A stretch of 64,000 nt of DNA from JAAURB01 sp049649525 (lineage in GTDB: Bacteria > Cyanobacteriota > Cyanobacteriia > Cyanobacteriales > Microcoleaceae), in assembly GCA_049649525.1 (NCBI GenBank), contig JBARZE010000032.1:1-64000 (forward strand), read 5' to 3'. A program made the translations under genes and the position numbers. Position 1 is the first letter of the stretch. Every line of letters starts with the position of its first letter. Under the pieces are notes generated by a model. It did no database searches and was not told the origin of the DNA. It saw only the letters and a list, made by a program, of their open reading frames with translations. Shown here piece by piece: positions 8,839 through 17,791 of this stretch.

Positions 8839-9191
8839 TGGTGAAACGCAAAAACCAAACTCCCCTGCATCGTTTAAAAATGCACGTCAAAACTGGGGAT
8901 ACTGTTCAAGTGATTACGGGGCGTGACAAGGGAAAAGTAGGGGAAATTCTTAAAACCTTACCCCGACTGAGTAAAGTGGTGGTTCGAGATGTGAATGTTC
9001 GTACCAAACACGTTAAACCTCAACAAGAAGGAGAATCAGGACGTATCATCACGTTTGAAGCGCCGATTGATAGTTCTAATGTCATGCTTTATTCCCAAAA
9101 GGAAAAAGTCGCCAGTCGGATCTCTTATACCTTTACAGAAGATGGTCGTAAGGTGCGAATGCTGAAAAAAACTGGGGAAATTATAGACTAA
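8838..9191 (+). CDS. rplX: 50S ribosomal protein L24
   Basis: A 117-residue L24 with a KOW motif (HVKTGDTVQVITGRDKGKVG). It is an assembly initiator protein of the large subunit. The start overlaps the rplN stop by 1 nt. The 120-bp gap downstream holds no gene. Confidence 0.97.
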   Translation: MVKRKNQTPLHRLKMHVKTGDTVQVITGRDKGKVGEILKTLPRLSKVVVRDVNVRTKHVKPQQEGESGRIITFEAPIDSSNVMLYSQKEKVASRISYTFTEDGRKVRMLKKTGEIID

Positions 9192-9311
9192 TTCACAGTT
9201 TTAATTTTATTGCTACCGGAGCAACAGTTATTTCAGCGCGCAAGTGTAAAACACATCTATTGTTAACTTTCCCTGACCCAGCCCAGGGATGATTCAGACC
9301 CAAAAACAGCT

Positions 9312-9857
9312 ATGGTATCTCCACTGAAAACACGATACGAAGATGAAATTGTTCCGAAACTGATGGAACAGTTTAAATATGACAATATTCATCAAGTTCC
9401 TAAACTAGTTAAAGTGACTCTCAATCGCGGTTTAGGAGAGGCTTCACAGAATGCGAAAGCTTTAGAATCCTCTATTCAAGAAATGGCTACAATTACTGGG
9501 CAAAAACCAGTGGTTACCCGCGCCAAAAAGGCGATTGCTGGATTTAAAATCCGTAAAGGGATGCCAGTTGGGGTCATGGTTACCCTTCGTTCTGAACGGA
9601 TGTATGCCTTTGTCAATCGCTTAATTAATCTGGCACTGCCTCGAATTCGAGATTTTCGTGGTATCAGTCCCAAAAGCTTCGATGGGCGAGGTAACTATTG
9701 CTTAGGGGTTCGCGAACAGTTGATTTTCCCAGAAATCGATTACGACAGTATCGATCAAATTCGGGGTTTAGATATTTCTATCGTGACTTCAGCCCAGAAT
9801 GACGAAGAAGGACGTGCCTTACTCAAAGAAATGGGCATGCCCTTCCGGGAGAAATAA
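9312..9857 (+). CDS. rplE: 50S ribosomal protein L5
   Basis: A 181-residue L5 (KTRYEDEIVPKLMEQFKYDN; GQKPVVTRAKKAIAGFKIR; RIRDFRGISPKSFDGRGNY). It binds 5S rRNA and contacts the P-site tRNA in the central protuberance. Length is typical for the family. Confidence 0.98.
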   Translation: MVSPLKTRYEDEIVPKLMEQFKYDNIHQVPKLVKVTLNRGLGEASQNAKALESSIQEMATITGQKPVVTRAKKAIAGFKIRKGMPVGVMVTLRSERMYAFVNRLINLALPRIRDFRGISPKSFDGRGNYCLGVREQLIFPEIDYDSIDQIRGLDISIVTSAQNDEEGRALLKEMGMPFREK

Positions 9858-9881
9858 GGCACTATCAATATTTAGGCAACT

Positions 9882-10283
9882 ATGGCAACAAACGACACCA
9901 TTGCAGATATGCTGACGCGCATCCGCAACTCTTGTATGGCGCGGCATCAAACGACAGATATTCCAGCGACCCGTATGACTCGTAGTATTGCTCGCGTCCT
10001 GAGAGACGAAGGCTTTATTGACAATGTCGAAGAAAGCGGCGAAGGAATTGGCCAAAAACTGGTACTGTCATTAAAGTACAATTCTAAAACTCGTAGACCT
10101 ATCATCAAAACCTTGAAACGGGTCAGCCGTCCGGGATTACGAGTCTATAAAAACCGCAAAGAACTCCCTCGGGTTCTCGGTGGAATTGGCATTGCGATTA
10201 TTTCCACTTCTCACGGCGTGATGACTGACCGTGAAGCCCGTCGTCAAGGGATTGGTGGCGAAGTTCTCTGCTACATCTGGTAG
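9882..10283 (+). CDS. rpsH: 30S ribosomal protein S8
   Basis: A 133-residue S8 (TNDTIADMLTRIRNSCMARH; STSHGVMTDREARRQGIGGE). It binds the central domain of 16S rRNA. In E. coli S8 is the autogenous repressor of this operon segment; whether that holds here is unknown. It starts 24 bp after rplE. Confidence 0.98.
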   Translation: MATNDTIADMLTRIRNSCMARHQTTDIPATRMTRSIARVLRDEGFIDNVEESGEGIGQKLVLSLKYNSKTRRPIIKTLKRVSRPGLRVYKNRKELPRVLGGIGIAIISTSHGVMTDREARRQGIGGEVLCYIW

Positions 10284-10330
10284 TGAGTGCGGGACTGTTT
10301 TATTCACCCTTAACAACATCAGAAAATATC

Positions 10331-10870
10331 ATGTCTAGAATTGGTAAACAGCCTATTGCGATTCCAGCTAAAGTCACTATCACCATTGACGCTCAGACTG
10401 TAACGGTTAAAGGCCCTAAAGGAGAACTCTCACGCGAACTCCCCCCCGAAGCGGTGATTGCTCAAGAAGAAGACACTATTACCGTAAAGCGCCGAGATGA
10501 AAGCCGCAAGGCAAAGCAACGTCATGGCTTATGTCGTTCCCTGATTGCCAATATGGTCGAAGGGGTTTCTCAAGGATTTGAGCGACGCTTAGAGATTCAA
10601 GGGGTAGGGTATCGGGCGCAAGTTCAAGGTCGAAACTTGATCTTAAACGTGGGATACAGTAAACCCGTTGAAATTAAACCCCCCGAAGGCATTACCTTAG
10701 CGGTGGAAAACAACACTAACGTGATTGTTAGTGGCACAAATAAAGAAGTCGTGGGTAATACCGCCGCTACCATCCGCGCAGTTCGTCCTCCTGAGCCTTA
10801 TAAAGGTAAAGGAATTCGTTATGCCGGAGAACAAATTAGACGAAAAGCTGGTAAATCTGGGAAGAAATAA
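10331..10870 (+). CDS. rplF: 50S ribosomal protein L6
   Basis: A 179-residue L6 with its two related alpha/beta domains (MSRIGKQPIAIPAKVTI; VRPPEPYKGKGIRYAGE). An open frame extends 16 codons upstream from a GTG, but the ATG at 10331 gives the universally conserved MSRIGKxPI start, so I use it. L6 sits near the sarcin-ricin loop and the factor-binding site. Confidence 0.97.
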   Translation: MSRIGKQPIAIPAKVTITIDAQTVTVKGPKGELSRELPPEAVIAQEEDTITVKRRDESRKAKQRHGLCRSLIANMVEGVSQGFERRLEIQGVGYRAQVQGRNLILNVGYSKPVEIKPPEGITLAVENNTNVIVSGTNKEVVGNTAATIRAVRPPEPYKGKGIRYAGEQIRRKAGKSGKK

Positions 10871-10873
10871 ACT

Positions 10874-11236
10874 ATGAAAAAAACTCGCACTGAATCCCGT
10901 TTACGGCGACATCGGCGTGTTCGTCGTAAAGCAGAAGGCAGCACGGAGCGCCCTCGTTTGTGTGTATTTCGCTCTCATAAGCACATCTACGTGCAAGTCA
11001 TTGATGATACGAAACAACACACTTTGGCTGCCGCCTCTACATTAGACCCAGAAATTCGAGAACAATTAGAATCTGGTGGAAACCGCGATGCCTCAACTAA
11101 AGTAGGCCAACTCATCGCTCAACGCGCTCTGGCTCTGGGAGTTGAAAAAGTTGTGTTTGACCGAGGCGGTTATCTCTATCATGGTCGAGTCCAAGCTCTA
11201 GCTGATGCGGCCCGAGAAGCCGGACTCGACTTCTAA
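10874..11236 (+). CDS. rplR: 50S ribosomal protein L18
   Basis: A 120-residue L18 (RLRRHRRVRRKAEGSTERPR; CVFRSHKHIYVQVIDD; FDRGGYLYHGRVQALADAAR). It binds 5S rRNA together with L5. It begins 3 bp after rplF. Confidence 0.98.
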   Translation: MKKTRTESRLRRHRRVRRKAEGSTERPRLCVFRSHKHIYVQVIDDTKQHTLAAASTLDPEIREQLESGGNRDASTKVGQLIAQRALALGVEKVVFDRGGYLYHGRVQALADAAREAGLDF

Positions 11237-11350
11237 AACGTTTTGATTTCCACAGCAGAAATGAGATAAGTCCATCGATTGGAATGTCGTACCATTCTGC
11301 TGTCAGTCCCGCCCGCATTCTCTCAATTCACTCTTGATATATAGATTAAG

Positions 11351-11884
11351 ATGGCAGAACAACAACAACGCCGAAAAAAAGGTAATCGCACCAAAGAAAA
11401 GGACACTGAATGGCAAGAACGGGTCGTTCAAATTCGCCGGGTCACAAAAGTGGTTAAGGGGGGTAAAAAACTCAGTTTCCGCGCCATTGTGATTGTAGGC
11501 AATGAACGCGGTCAAGTCGGTGTCGGTGTCGGAAAAGCCGCTGATGTTATTGGTGCGGTTAAAAAAGGTGTCGCCGATGGTCGCAAAAATGTGATTAGCG
11601 TCCCTTTAACCAAAGCTAATTCAATTCCCCATCCCGTTAATGGAATCGGAGGCGGCGCAAATGTTATGGTTCGTCCCGCATCTCCCGGTACAGGTGTAAT
11701 TGCTGGGGGAGCTGTGCGAACTGTACTCGAACTGGCTGGGGTTCAGAATATTTTGGCCAAACAGCTCGGTTCTAGTAACCCCCTCAACAACGCCCGCGCT
11801 ACTGTTGACGCTCTTTCAAGTCTTCGCACCTTCTCTGAGGTGTCCAAGGAACGCGGATTACCCGTCGATCATCTGTTTAGTTGA
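11351..11884 (+). CDS. rpsE: 30S ribosomal protein S5
   Basis: A 177-residue S5. The N-terminal double-stranded RNA-binding fold (ERVVQIRRVTKVVKGGKKLS) and the C-terminal domain (AGVQNILAKQLGSSNPLNNA) are clear. It acts in decoding accuracy and mRNA entry. The 114-bp gap after rplR has no gene. L30 (rpmD), which follows S5 in many bacteria, is missing; rplO comes directly next, as usual in cyanobacteria. Confidence 0.98.
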   Translation: MAEQQQRRKKGNRTKEKDTEWQERVVQIRRVTKVVKGGKKLSFRAIVIVGNERGQVGVGVGKAADVIGAVKKGVADGRKNVISVPLTKANSIPHPVNGIGGGANVMVRPASPGTGVIAGGAVRTVLELAGVQNILAKQLGSSNPLNNARATVDALSSLRTFSEVSKERGLPVDHLFS

Positions 11885-11917
11885 TATTACTCAATTTACT
11901 GTATTAACGATTTTGTT

Positions 11918-12397
11918 ATGAGATTACAAGATGCTGTTCCAAAAGCAGGCTCTCGCCAACGCAAACGGCGTTTAGGTCGTGGGATTTCAGCCGGACAAGG
12001 AGCCAGTTGTGGTAAAGGCATGCGAGGACAAAAATCTCGCTCCGGTGGTGGGACTCGGCCTGGATTTGAAGGAGGACAAAACCCCCTTTATCGCCGATTG
12101 CCTAAATTAAAAGGCTTCCCTCTGGTTAACCGTAAACGTTACACTACCATTAATGTAGGAAAGCTCGCCACCCTTGACCCAAATACAACTGTGACGATTG
12201 CATCTTTGATGGAAGCTGGTATTCTCAATAGTAGTAGCGGGCCACTCAAAGTATTAGGAGATGGTGAACTCAATGTTGCCATCAACGTACAAGCGGCTGG
12301 ATTTACCAAAACCGCTCAATCTAAAATAGAAGCCGCAGGTGGCAGTTGTGAAGTGGTCGATGGCAGCAGTCCTAGTACAGATACTGATGCTAATTAG
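11918..12397 (+). CDS. rplO: 50S ribosomal protein L15
   Basis: A 159-residue L15 with the glycine-rich basic N-terminus (RRLGRGISAGQGASCGKGMR) and the globular C-terminal domain (AAGFTKTAQSKIEAAGGSCE). The Ser/Thr/Asp-rich tail after that is a short extension. L15 acts late in large-subunit assembly. It precedes secY, the classic spc-operon order. Confidence 0.97.
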   Translation: MRLQDAVPKAGSRQRKRRLGRGISAGQGASCGKGMRGQKSRSGGGTRPGFEGGQNPLYRRLPKLKGFPLVNRKRYTTINVGKLATLDPNTTVTIASLMEAGILNSSSGPLKVLGDGELNVAINVQAAGFTKTAQSKIEAAGGSCEVVDGSSPSTDTDAN

Positions 12398-12447
12398 GAC
12401 ACTTGATGGCGGTCGCGCCTAAAACTGTTTAAACGAGGTTGTCTTTT

Positions 12448-13752
12448 ATGGTTGTTAGTCGAGATAAAGCACCAACGGCTCAAGAAACCTTCATGCAAAT
12501 GGCACAAGCAGCCGGTTTGCGGGGTCGTATCCTCATAACCATTGGTTTGCTCGTGTTAGTGCGTTTAGGGGTTTTCTTGCCTATTCCGGGTATCGATCGT
12601 GCGGCGTTTGCCGCTAATGTGCAAAATAGTCCCGTGATTGGTTTGCTGGACTTATTCTCTGGGGGTGGACTCTCTGCCCTGGGGATTTTTGCGTTAGGGA
12701 TTATTCCCTTTATTAATGCCTCCATTATTATGCAATTGATGACGGCAGCCTTGCCGAGTCTAGAAGATTTGCAGAAAAATGAAGGAGAAGCCGGACGACG
12801 TAAAATTTCTCAAATTACCCGTTATGTCGCCCTCGGTTGGGCATTGCTTCAAAGTGTGGGGATTGCCATCTGGGTGACCCCATTTGCTAAAACACCGGGG
12901 GTTTTCTTCACGGTTGAAGTGATTTTAGCTTTGGCCGCCGGATCGATGTTTGTCATGTGGGTCTCTGAGTTGATTACTGAGCGGGGAATTGGCAACGGTG
13001 CATCCTTGCTGATTTTTGTCAATATTGTGGCGGTGTTACCCAGCTCATTAGGGAATACCATTGAACTGGCTCAAAGTGGCGATCGCGCAATTGTCGGCCG
13101 AGTGATTCTTTTATTACTGATCTTCCTTGCAATGATTGTTGGGATTGTTTTTGTCCAAGAAGGAACTCGTCGAATTCCGATTTTATCCGCTCGTCGTCAG
13201 GTGGGCCGGAAACTGTATCGAGAAAAAACCAGCTATTTACCGCTGCGGTTGAATCAGGGGGGAGTGATGCCGATTATTTTTGCATCGGCTGTACTAATTT
13301 TACCTGCTTCTCTGTCTCAATTCACCAATAATCCGACATTAATACGAATTTCAACTTACTTGAGTCCAAACGGGCCGACACCTTGGCTGTATGCCCTATT
13401 TTATCTGGTGTTGATTCTGTTTTTCAGTTATTTCTACGCTTCCCTGATTATGAACCCGGTGGATATGTCCCAAAACTTGAAAAAGATGGGGGCAAGTATT
13501 CCGGGAATTCGTCCAGGACGGGCAACTAGCGAATATATTGAACGAGTGTTAAATCGGCTGACCTTCCTGGGTGCAATATTCCTGGGGTTAGTGGCTATTA
13601 TTCCCACGGTGGTTGAAAGTGCTACACGAGTTCCCACTTTTCGCGGATTTGGTGCAACTTCGCTGTTAATTCTGGTAGGGGTTGCGATCGAAACCGCCAA
13701 ACAGGTACAAACCTACGTGATCTCTCAACGGTACGAAGGAATGGTGAAATAG
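12448..13752 (+). CDS. secY: Protein translocase subunit SecY
   Basis: A 434-residue channel subunit of the Sec translocon with ten predicted membrane segments. Family hallmarks are the N-terminal region with the plug (LPIPGIDRAAFAANV) and the cytoplasmic loop with NPVDMSQNLKKMGASIPGIR. In cyanobacteria one SecY serves both thylakoid and plasma membranes. I prefer the ATG at 12448 over a TTG three codons upstream because it follows AAACGAGG at good spacing. adk starts 4 bp after its stop. Confidence 0.97.
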   Translation: MVVSRDKAPTAQETFMQMAQAAGLRGRILITIGLLVLVRLGVFLPIPGIDRAAFAANVQNSPVIGLLDLFSGGGLSALGIFALGIIPFINASIIMQLMTAALPSLEDLQKNEGEAGRRKISQITRYVALGWALLQSVGIAIWVTPFAKTPGVFFTVEVILALAAGSMFVMWVSELITERGIGNGASLLIFVNIVAVLPSSLGNTIELAQSGDRAIVGRVILLLLIFLAMIVGIVFVQEGTRRIPILSARRQVGRKLYREKTSYLPLRLNQGGVMPIIFASAVLILPASLSQFTNNPTLIRISTYLSPNGPTPWLYALFYLVLILFFSYFYASLIMNPVDMSQNLKKMGASIPGIRPGRATSEYIERVLNRLTFLGAIFLGLVAIIPTVVESATRVPTFRGFGATSLLILVGVAIETAKQVQTYVISQRYEGMVK

Positions 13753-13756
13753 TTCT

Positions 13757-14314
13757 ATGCGATTTATTTTTATCGGCCCACCTGGTGCAGGCAAAGGAAC
13801 TCAAGCCATACGTGTGGCCGAGATGCTTCAAATTCCCCATATTTCAACCGGGGATATTTTAAGGCAGCATGTGTCTGAGCAAACTTCTTTAGGGCAACAA
13901 GCTAAAGTCTACATGGATCGGGGCGAATTAGTCCCGGATCAATTGATTTTAGACATGGTACAGTACCGCTTAGAACAAGCCGATACGAGTCGGGGTTGGA
14001 TTCTCGATGGGTTTCCTCGCAATGTCCCCCAAGCTATTTTTGTTGAAAAACTCTTATCCTCCACATCAACTGAGGGAGCTTTAAAGGTGATCAACTTAGA
14101 TGCTCCCGATGATGAAGTGGTTAAACGGTTACTGGCTCGGGGTCGTCGTGATGATACAGAAGATACGATTCGTCGCCGTCTGCAAGTTTATCGCGAACAG
14201 ACTACCCCTTTAATTGAGTTTTATAACAGCCGTCAGCAGCTTTGTCAAATTGACGGTAGCTTGTCGATGGATGAAGTGACAACTCAGTTAAAACAGGCTG
14301 TTGCCGCCGTTTAA
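13757..14314 (+). CDS. adk: Adenylate kinase
   Basis: A 185-residue enzyme that interconverts ATP, AMP and ADP. It has the P-loop GPPGAGKGTQA at residues 7-17, the AMP-binding DGFPRN segment near residue 82, and a short LID (RGRRDDTEDTIRRR) without the zinc-binding insertion, so it is the short-form adenylate kinase common in cyanobacteria. It is placed directly after secY, as in most bacterial spc operons. Confidence 0.97.
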   Translation: MRFIFIGPPGAGKGTQAIRVAEMLQIPHISTGDILRQHVSEQTSLGQQAKVYMDRGELVPDQLILDMVQYRLEQADTSRGWILDGFPRNVPQAIFVEKLLSSTSTEGALKVINLDAPDDEVVKRLLARGRRDDTEDTIRRRLQVYREQTTPLIEFYNSRQQLCQIDGSLSMDEVTTQLKQAVAAV

Positions 14315-14403
14315 CCCCTGTCGATCATCGGTAAGATTTTTTTGATGAGCATCCTTTGGGATGAATTCGAGATCAAATTAGGCTTCTAAGCTTTATCTAA
14401 TAA

Positions 14404-14419
14404 CTTGACAAAAGTCAAG
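14404..14419. repeat. Small perfect hairpin in the adk-infA gap
   Basis: CTTGAC-AAAA-GTCAAG is a perfect 6-bp stem with a 4-nt loop in the 242-bp gap between adk and infA, one of the larger breaks in the cluster. A regulatory role such as a second promoter region or processing site is possible, but nothing proves one. Confidence 0.3.
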
Positions 14420-14556
14420 CCATTCGGTGCAAAATTTTGATAAAATATGTTAAGAAATTCGCAGCGAATTTCTATTGTTTCATGGTGTTTGATACCTGAA
14501 CTTAATTCGGTAAAAAATATCAGAGCAAACCTTTGTTGAATTGAGGAAACAACCGC

Positions 14557-14781
14557 TTGTCTAAACAAGATCTAATTGAAATGGAAGGAACCGTGACTGA
14601 GTCTCTTCCTAATGCGATGTTTCGGGTAGATCTCGATAATGGATTTAATGTTCTTGCCCATATATCGGGTAAGATTCGTCGAAACTATATCAAGATTTTG
14701 CCAGGAGATCGGGTCAAAGTGGAATTAACTCCTTATGATCTGACTAAGGGCCGAATTACTTATCGGCTCAAGAAAAAATAG
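14557..14781 (+). CDS. infA: Translation initiation factor IF-1
   Basis: A 74-residue OB-fold protein (EMEGTVTESLPNAMFRVDLD; GKIRRNYIKILPGDRVKVEL). It binds the A site of the 30S subunit during initiation. The start must be TTG at 14557, preceded by GAGGAAAC; the next ATG would remove the conserved first strand. TTG starts are known for this gene in some bacteria. Confidence 0.95.
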   Translation: MSKQDLIEMEGTVTESLPNAMFRVDLDNGFNVLAHISGKIRRNYIKILPGDRVKVELTPYDLTKGRITYRLKKK

Positions 14782-14894
14782 CTCTATATAAAATATCTTC
14801 TCCGCTGGTGAATTTCAGAAGGATAAGAAAAATAAAAAGGCTCAGACAATGATATAATAATAAATTTGTTGTAGTGTTGTCTTAATATCATCGC

Positions 14895-15008
14895 ATGAAA
14901 GTACGAGCATCAGTGCGGAAAATGTGTGAAAAGTGTCGAGTCATCCGCCGACGAGGTCGCGTGATGGTCATCTGCGATAACCCCAAGCATAAACAGCGTC
15001 AAGGTTGA
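14895..15008 (+). CDS. rpmJ: 50S ribosomal protein L36
   Basis: A 37-residue protein too short for most gene callers. It begins MKVRASVRKMCEKCRVIRRR and ends NPKHKQRQG. The zinc-binding residues are Cys11, Cys14, Cys27 and His32, the typical C-x2-C-x12-C-x4-H arrangement. Its position between infA and rpsM is the expected one. Confidence 0.97.
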   Translation: MKVRASVRKMCEKCRVIRRRGRVMVICDNPKHKQRQG

Positions 15009-15284
15009 AATCAGACTCGTTATTGGATGATTTGCTGGGGTAAGTGAGATAGATGAATCATAACACGCTTCTCTATGGCCTTTCCCAGCCCTTCTCTCCA
15101 GTATCGACATCGACAAACATCATTTTTATGACACCTTTTTTTAGGTGGTCAATCATTAAAATCTAATCGCTTTGGGCAGCATCAGGCTGTTGAAAAAATA
15201 GTTAGATTTTCTACAGTTGACTCAACTGTAGTTCGTAACTCTGTCAAGAGTTCAGTCGTGAACATTTAGGGAGTACAAACAGGT

Positions 15285-15665
15285 ATGGCACGGATCTCCG
15301 GAATCGATCTTCCCCGGAACAAACGGGTTGAGATTGGTCTGACCTATATTTATGGCGTTGGACTGACTCGCTCTCAAGAAATCTTAGGAAAAACAGGGGT
15401 TAACCCAGATACTCGGGTAAAAGACTTGAGTGATTCGGATGTAGCTGCATTACGTTCAGCAATTCAAGAGTATCAAGTAGAAGGAGACCTCAGACGCTGG
15501 GAAGCAATGAACATCAAGCGTTTGATGGATATTGGAACCTATCGTGGTCGTCGTCATCGCATGGGTTTACCCGTCCGTGGTCAGCGGACTCGAACCAATG
15601 CTCGGACTCGACGTGGTGTCCGTCGGACTGTAGCAGGCAAGAAAAAAGCCGCTGCTAAGAAATAA
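15285..15665 (+). CDS. rpsM: 30S ribosomal protein S13
   Basis: A 126-residue S13 (ARISGIDLPRNKRVEIGLTY; GLPVRGQRTRTNARTRRG). It forms intersubunit bridges and contacts P-site tRNA, with a basic C-terminal tail. It follows a 276-bp gap after rpmJ in which I see no gene, so a separate promoter is possible. Confidence 0.98.
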   Translation: MARISGIDLPRNKRVEIGLTYIYGVGLTRSQEILGKTGVNPDTRVKDLSDSDVAALRSAIQEYQVEGDLRRWEAMNIKRLMDIGTYRGRRHRMGLPVRGQRTRTNARTRRGVRRTVAGKKKAAAKK

Positions 15666-15758
15666 GCAACTGAAGTCCTCAGTTTCATCTATTGACGAAA
15701 TCCCTCTGTTTGATTTCAGATTCAACTGCACGATTAATTCATCTAAGTCTACAAAATT

Positions 15759-16151
15759 ATGGCGCGACAAACCAAAAAATCAGGAGCAAAAAAGCAGAAA
15801 CGTAATGTTCCAAACGGCTTAGCCTACATTCAGTCTACTTTCAACAATACCATTGTGACAATTACCGATCCTAATGGTGAAGTGATCTCTTGGTCTTCGG
15901 CTGGGGCAACAGGTTTTAAAGGCGCAAAAAAAGGAACTCCATTTGCGGCACAAACAGCGGCAGAAGCTGCAGGTCGTCGTGCTAGCGATCAAGGAATGCG
16001 TCAAATCGAAGTGATGGTGAGTGGCCCTGGGGCAGGTCGAGAGACTGCTATTCGGGCACTTCAGGGTGCTGGATTAGAAATCACCCTAATTCGAGACATT
16101 ACCCCCATTCCTCACAATGGCTGCCGTCCTCCAAAACGTCGTCGAGTGTAA
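15759..16151 (+). CDS. rpsK: 30S ribosomal protein S11
   Basis: A 130-residue S11 (AYIQSTFNNTIVTITDPNGE; GRETAIRALQGAGLEITLIR; PHNGCRPPKRRRV). It lines the mRNA exit region of the platform. It directly precedes rpoA, with no rpsD between them, as in cyanobacteria and plastids. Confidence 0.98.
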   Translation: MARQTKKSGAKKQKRNVPNGLAYIQSTFNNTIVTITDPNGEVISWSSAGATGFKGAKKGTPFAAQTAAEAAGRRASDQGMRQIEVMVSGPGAGRETAIRALQGAGLEITLIRDITPIPHNGCRPPKRRRV

Positions 16152-16287
16152 ATATTATTGAACTAAATACTCAGCAAACAAAAAAAAGCTGATGAAAGTT
16201 AAAAATGAAGGCGTTCACATTTTTCGCGGTTCATTTTAAAGAAAGGGTTACACTTTGGGGTTGAAAGGAGAAGGGAGGTCAAACTTG

Positions 16288-17232
16288 GTGGCGCAGTTTA
16301 AAATTGAGTGTATTGAGTCTAGTACAGATGCCAATAAAAGTCAGTACGGTAAATTTGTTCTAGAGCCGTTAGGCCGTGGTCAGGGTACAACAGTTGGTAA
16401 TGCCCTTAGACGGGTTTTGCTCTCTAACTTAGAAGGAGCATCAATTACCGCTGTTAGAATTGCTGGCGTAAACCATGAATTTGCCACTATAGAAGGAGTT
16501 CGAGAAGATGTTTTAGAAATTTTGCTGAATCTAAAAGATGTGGTACTGAAAAGTTACTCACCTCAAAAGCAAATTGGGCGTTTACTGGTTCAAGGCCCAG
16601 CTACAGTAACAGCAGGAGACTTTGATGTCCCATCTGAAGCGGAAATTGTAGATAAAAGTCAATATATCGCTACCCTGTCCCCTGGGTCAACTCTAGAAAT
16701 GGAGGTTCAAGTCGAACAAGGGATTGGGTATAAGGCAGTAAACCGAAACCGAGATGAGGCAACGGCTGTAGACTTTCTGCAAATCGATGCAGTTTTTATG
16801 CCAGTTCGTAAAGTCAATTATGTGGTCGAGGATGCTCGGGTAGGAGGATCTCTCGAACAAGATCGACTGATTATGGAAATTTGGACTAACGGTAGTGTTA
16901 CGCCTCAAGACGCTCTCTCTCAGGCAGCTACATTGTTAGTGGATCTCTTTGCACCATTGCAAGACATCACTCCAGAAACGATGAAGAGCGATCAAACAGA
17001 TGATGTTGATCCCACCAGTCAAATTCCCATTGAAGAGTTGCATCTTTCTGTGCGAGCTTATAACTGTCTCAAGCGAGCCCAAATTAACTCTGTTGCCGAT
17101 TTACGGGATTATACTCAAGAAGACTTGCTAGAAATCAAAAACTTTGGCCAAAAATCGGCTGAAGAAGTGATTGAAGCTCTACAGAAGCGCCTGGGTATTA
17201 CATTGCCCCTAGAGCGGGCTGCTAAAACCTAA
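16288..17232 (+). CDS. rpoA: RNA polymerase subunit alpha
   Basis: A 314-residue alpha subunit. The N-terminal assembly domain (LEPLGRGQGTTVGNALRRVL) and the C-terminal DNA- and activator-binding domain (LSVRAYNCLKRAQINSVADL; KNFGQKSAEEVIEALQKRLG) are both complete. An open frame runs 11 codons further up from a TTG at 16255, but the GTG at 16288 gives the usual start AQFKIECIES and has the strong site AAGGGAGGT just upstream. A TTG at 16285 is a minor alternative. Confidence 0.95.
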   Translation: MAQFKIECIESSTDANKSQYGKFVLEPLGRGQGTTVGNALRRVLLSNLEGASITAVRIAGVNHEFATIEGVREDVLEILLNLKDVVLKSYSPQKQIGRLLVQGPATVTAGDFDVPSEAEIVDKSQYIATLSPGSTLEMEVQVEQGIGYKAVNRNRDEATAVDFLQIDAVFMPVRKVNYVVEDARVGGSLEQDRLIMEIWTNGSVTPQDALSQAATLLVDLFAPLQDITPETMKSDQTDDVDPTSQIPIEELHLSVRAYNCLKRAQINSVADLRDYTQEDLLEIKNFGQKSAEEVIEALQKRLGITLPLERAAKT

Positions 17233-17400
17233 AATAGGTCAACATCTAAATATTTTTCTCAAAATCATCTGCCAAAATTTTGGGGAATTGAAACGGTTGA
17301 AATGTTTAGAACAACTCAATCCTTAGATTGATCCCTCCCACAAGATCGCCAGACCAACGCTGGGAAAAAGTTACTTAAAATTATCTACTAAGACTGAATT

Positions 17401-17751
17401 ATGCGTCATCGTTGTCGAACACCTCAACTAGGAAAACCCGCTGACCAGCGAAAAGCACTGTTGCGATCGCTGACAACAGAATTGATTCGTCATGGTCGAA
17501 TTACCACGACTAAAGTTCGGGCCAAAGCAGTTCGATCCCAAGCGGAAAAAATGATTACTCTTGCCAAAGACGGCTCCTTAAGCGCTCGTCGGGCGGCAAT
17601 GGGATATATCTACGACAAACAACTGGTTCATGCTCTATTTGAAGGAGCAAAAGACCGCTATGCTGCTCGTAATGGGGGTTACACTCGGATTATCCGGACT
17701 ATCCGTCGTCGGGGAGATAATGCAGAAATGGCAATTATTGAATTGGTTTAA
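17401..17751 (+). CDS. rplQ: 50S ribosomal protein L17
   Basis: A 116-residue L17 (MRHRCRTPQLGKPADQRKAL; ELIRHGRITTTKVRAKAVR). It sits near the tunnel exit. It follows rpoA in the usual alpha-operon order, here after 168 bp. Confidence 0.98.
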   Translation: MRHRCRTPQLGKPADQRKALLRSLTTELIRHGRITTTKVRAKAVRSQAEKMITLAKDGSLSARRAAMGYIYDKQLVHALFEGAKDRYAARNGGYTRIIRTIRRRGDNAEMAIIELV

Positions 17752-17791
17752 TCTGATCGCAGATTAACTCTTCAGTTCCCCAATACCTCAA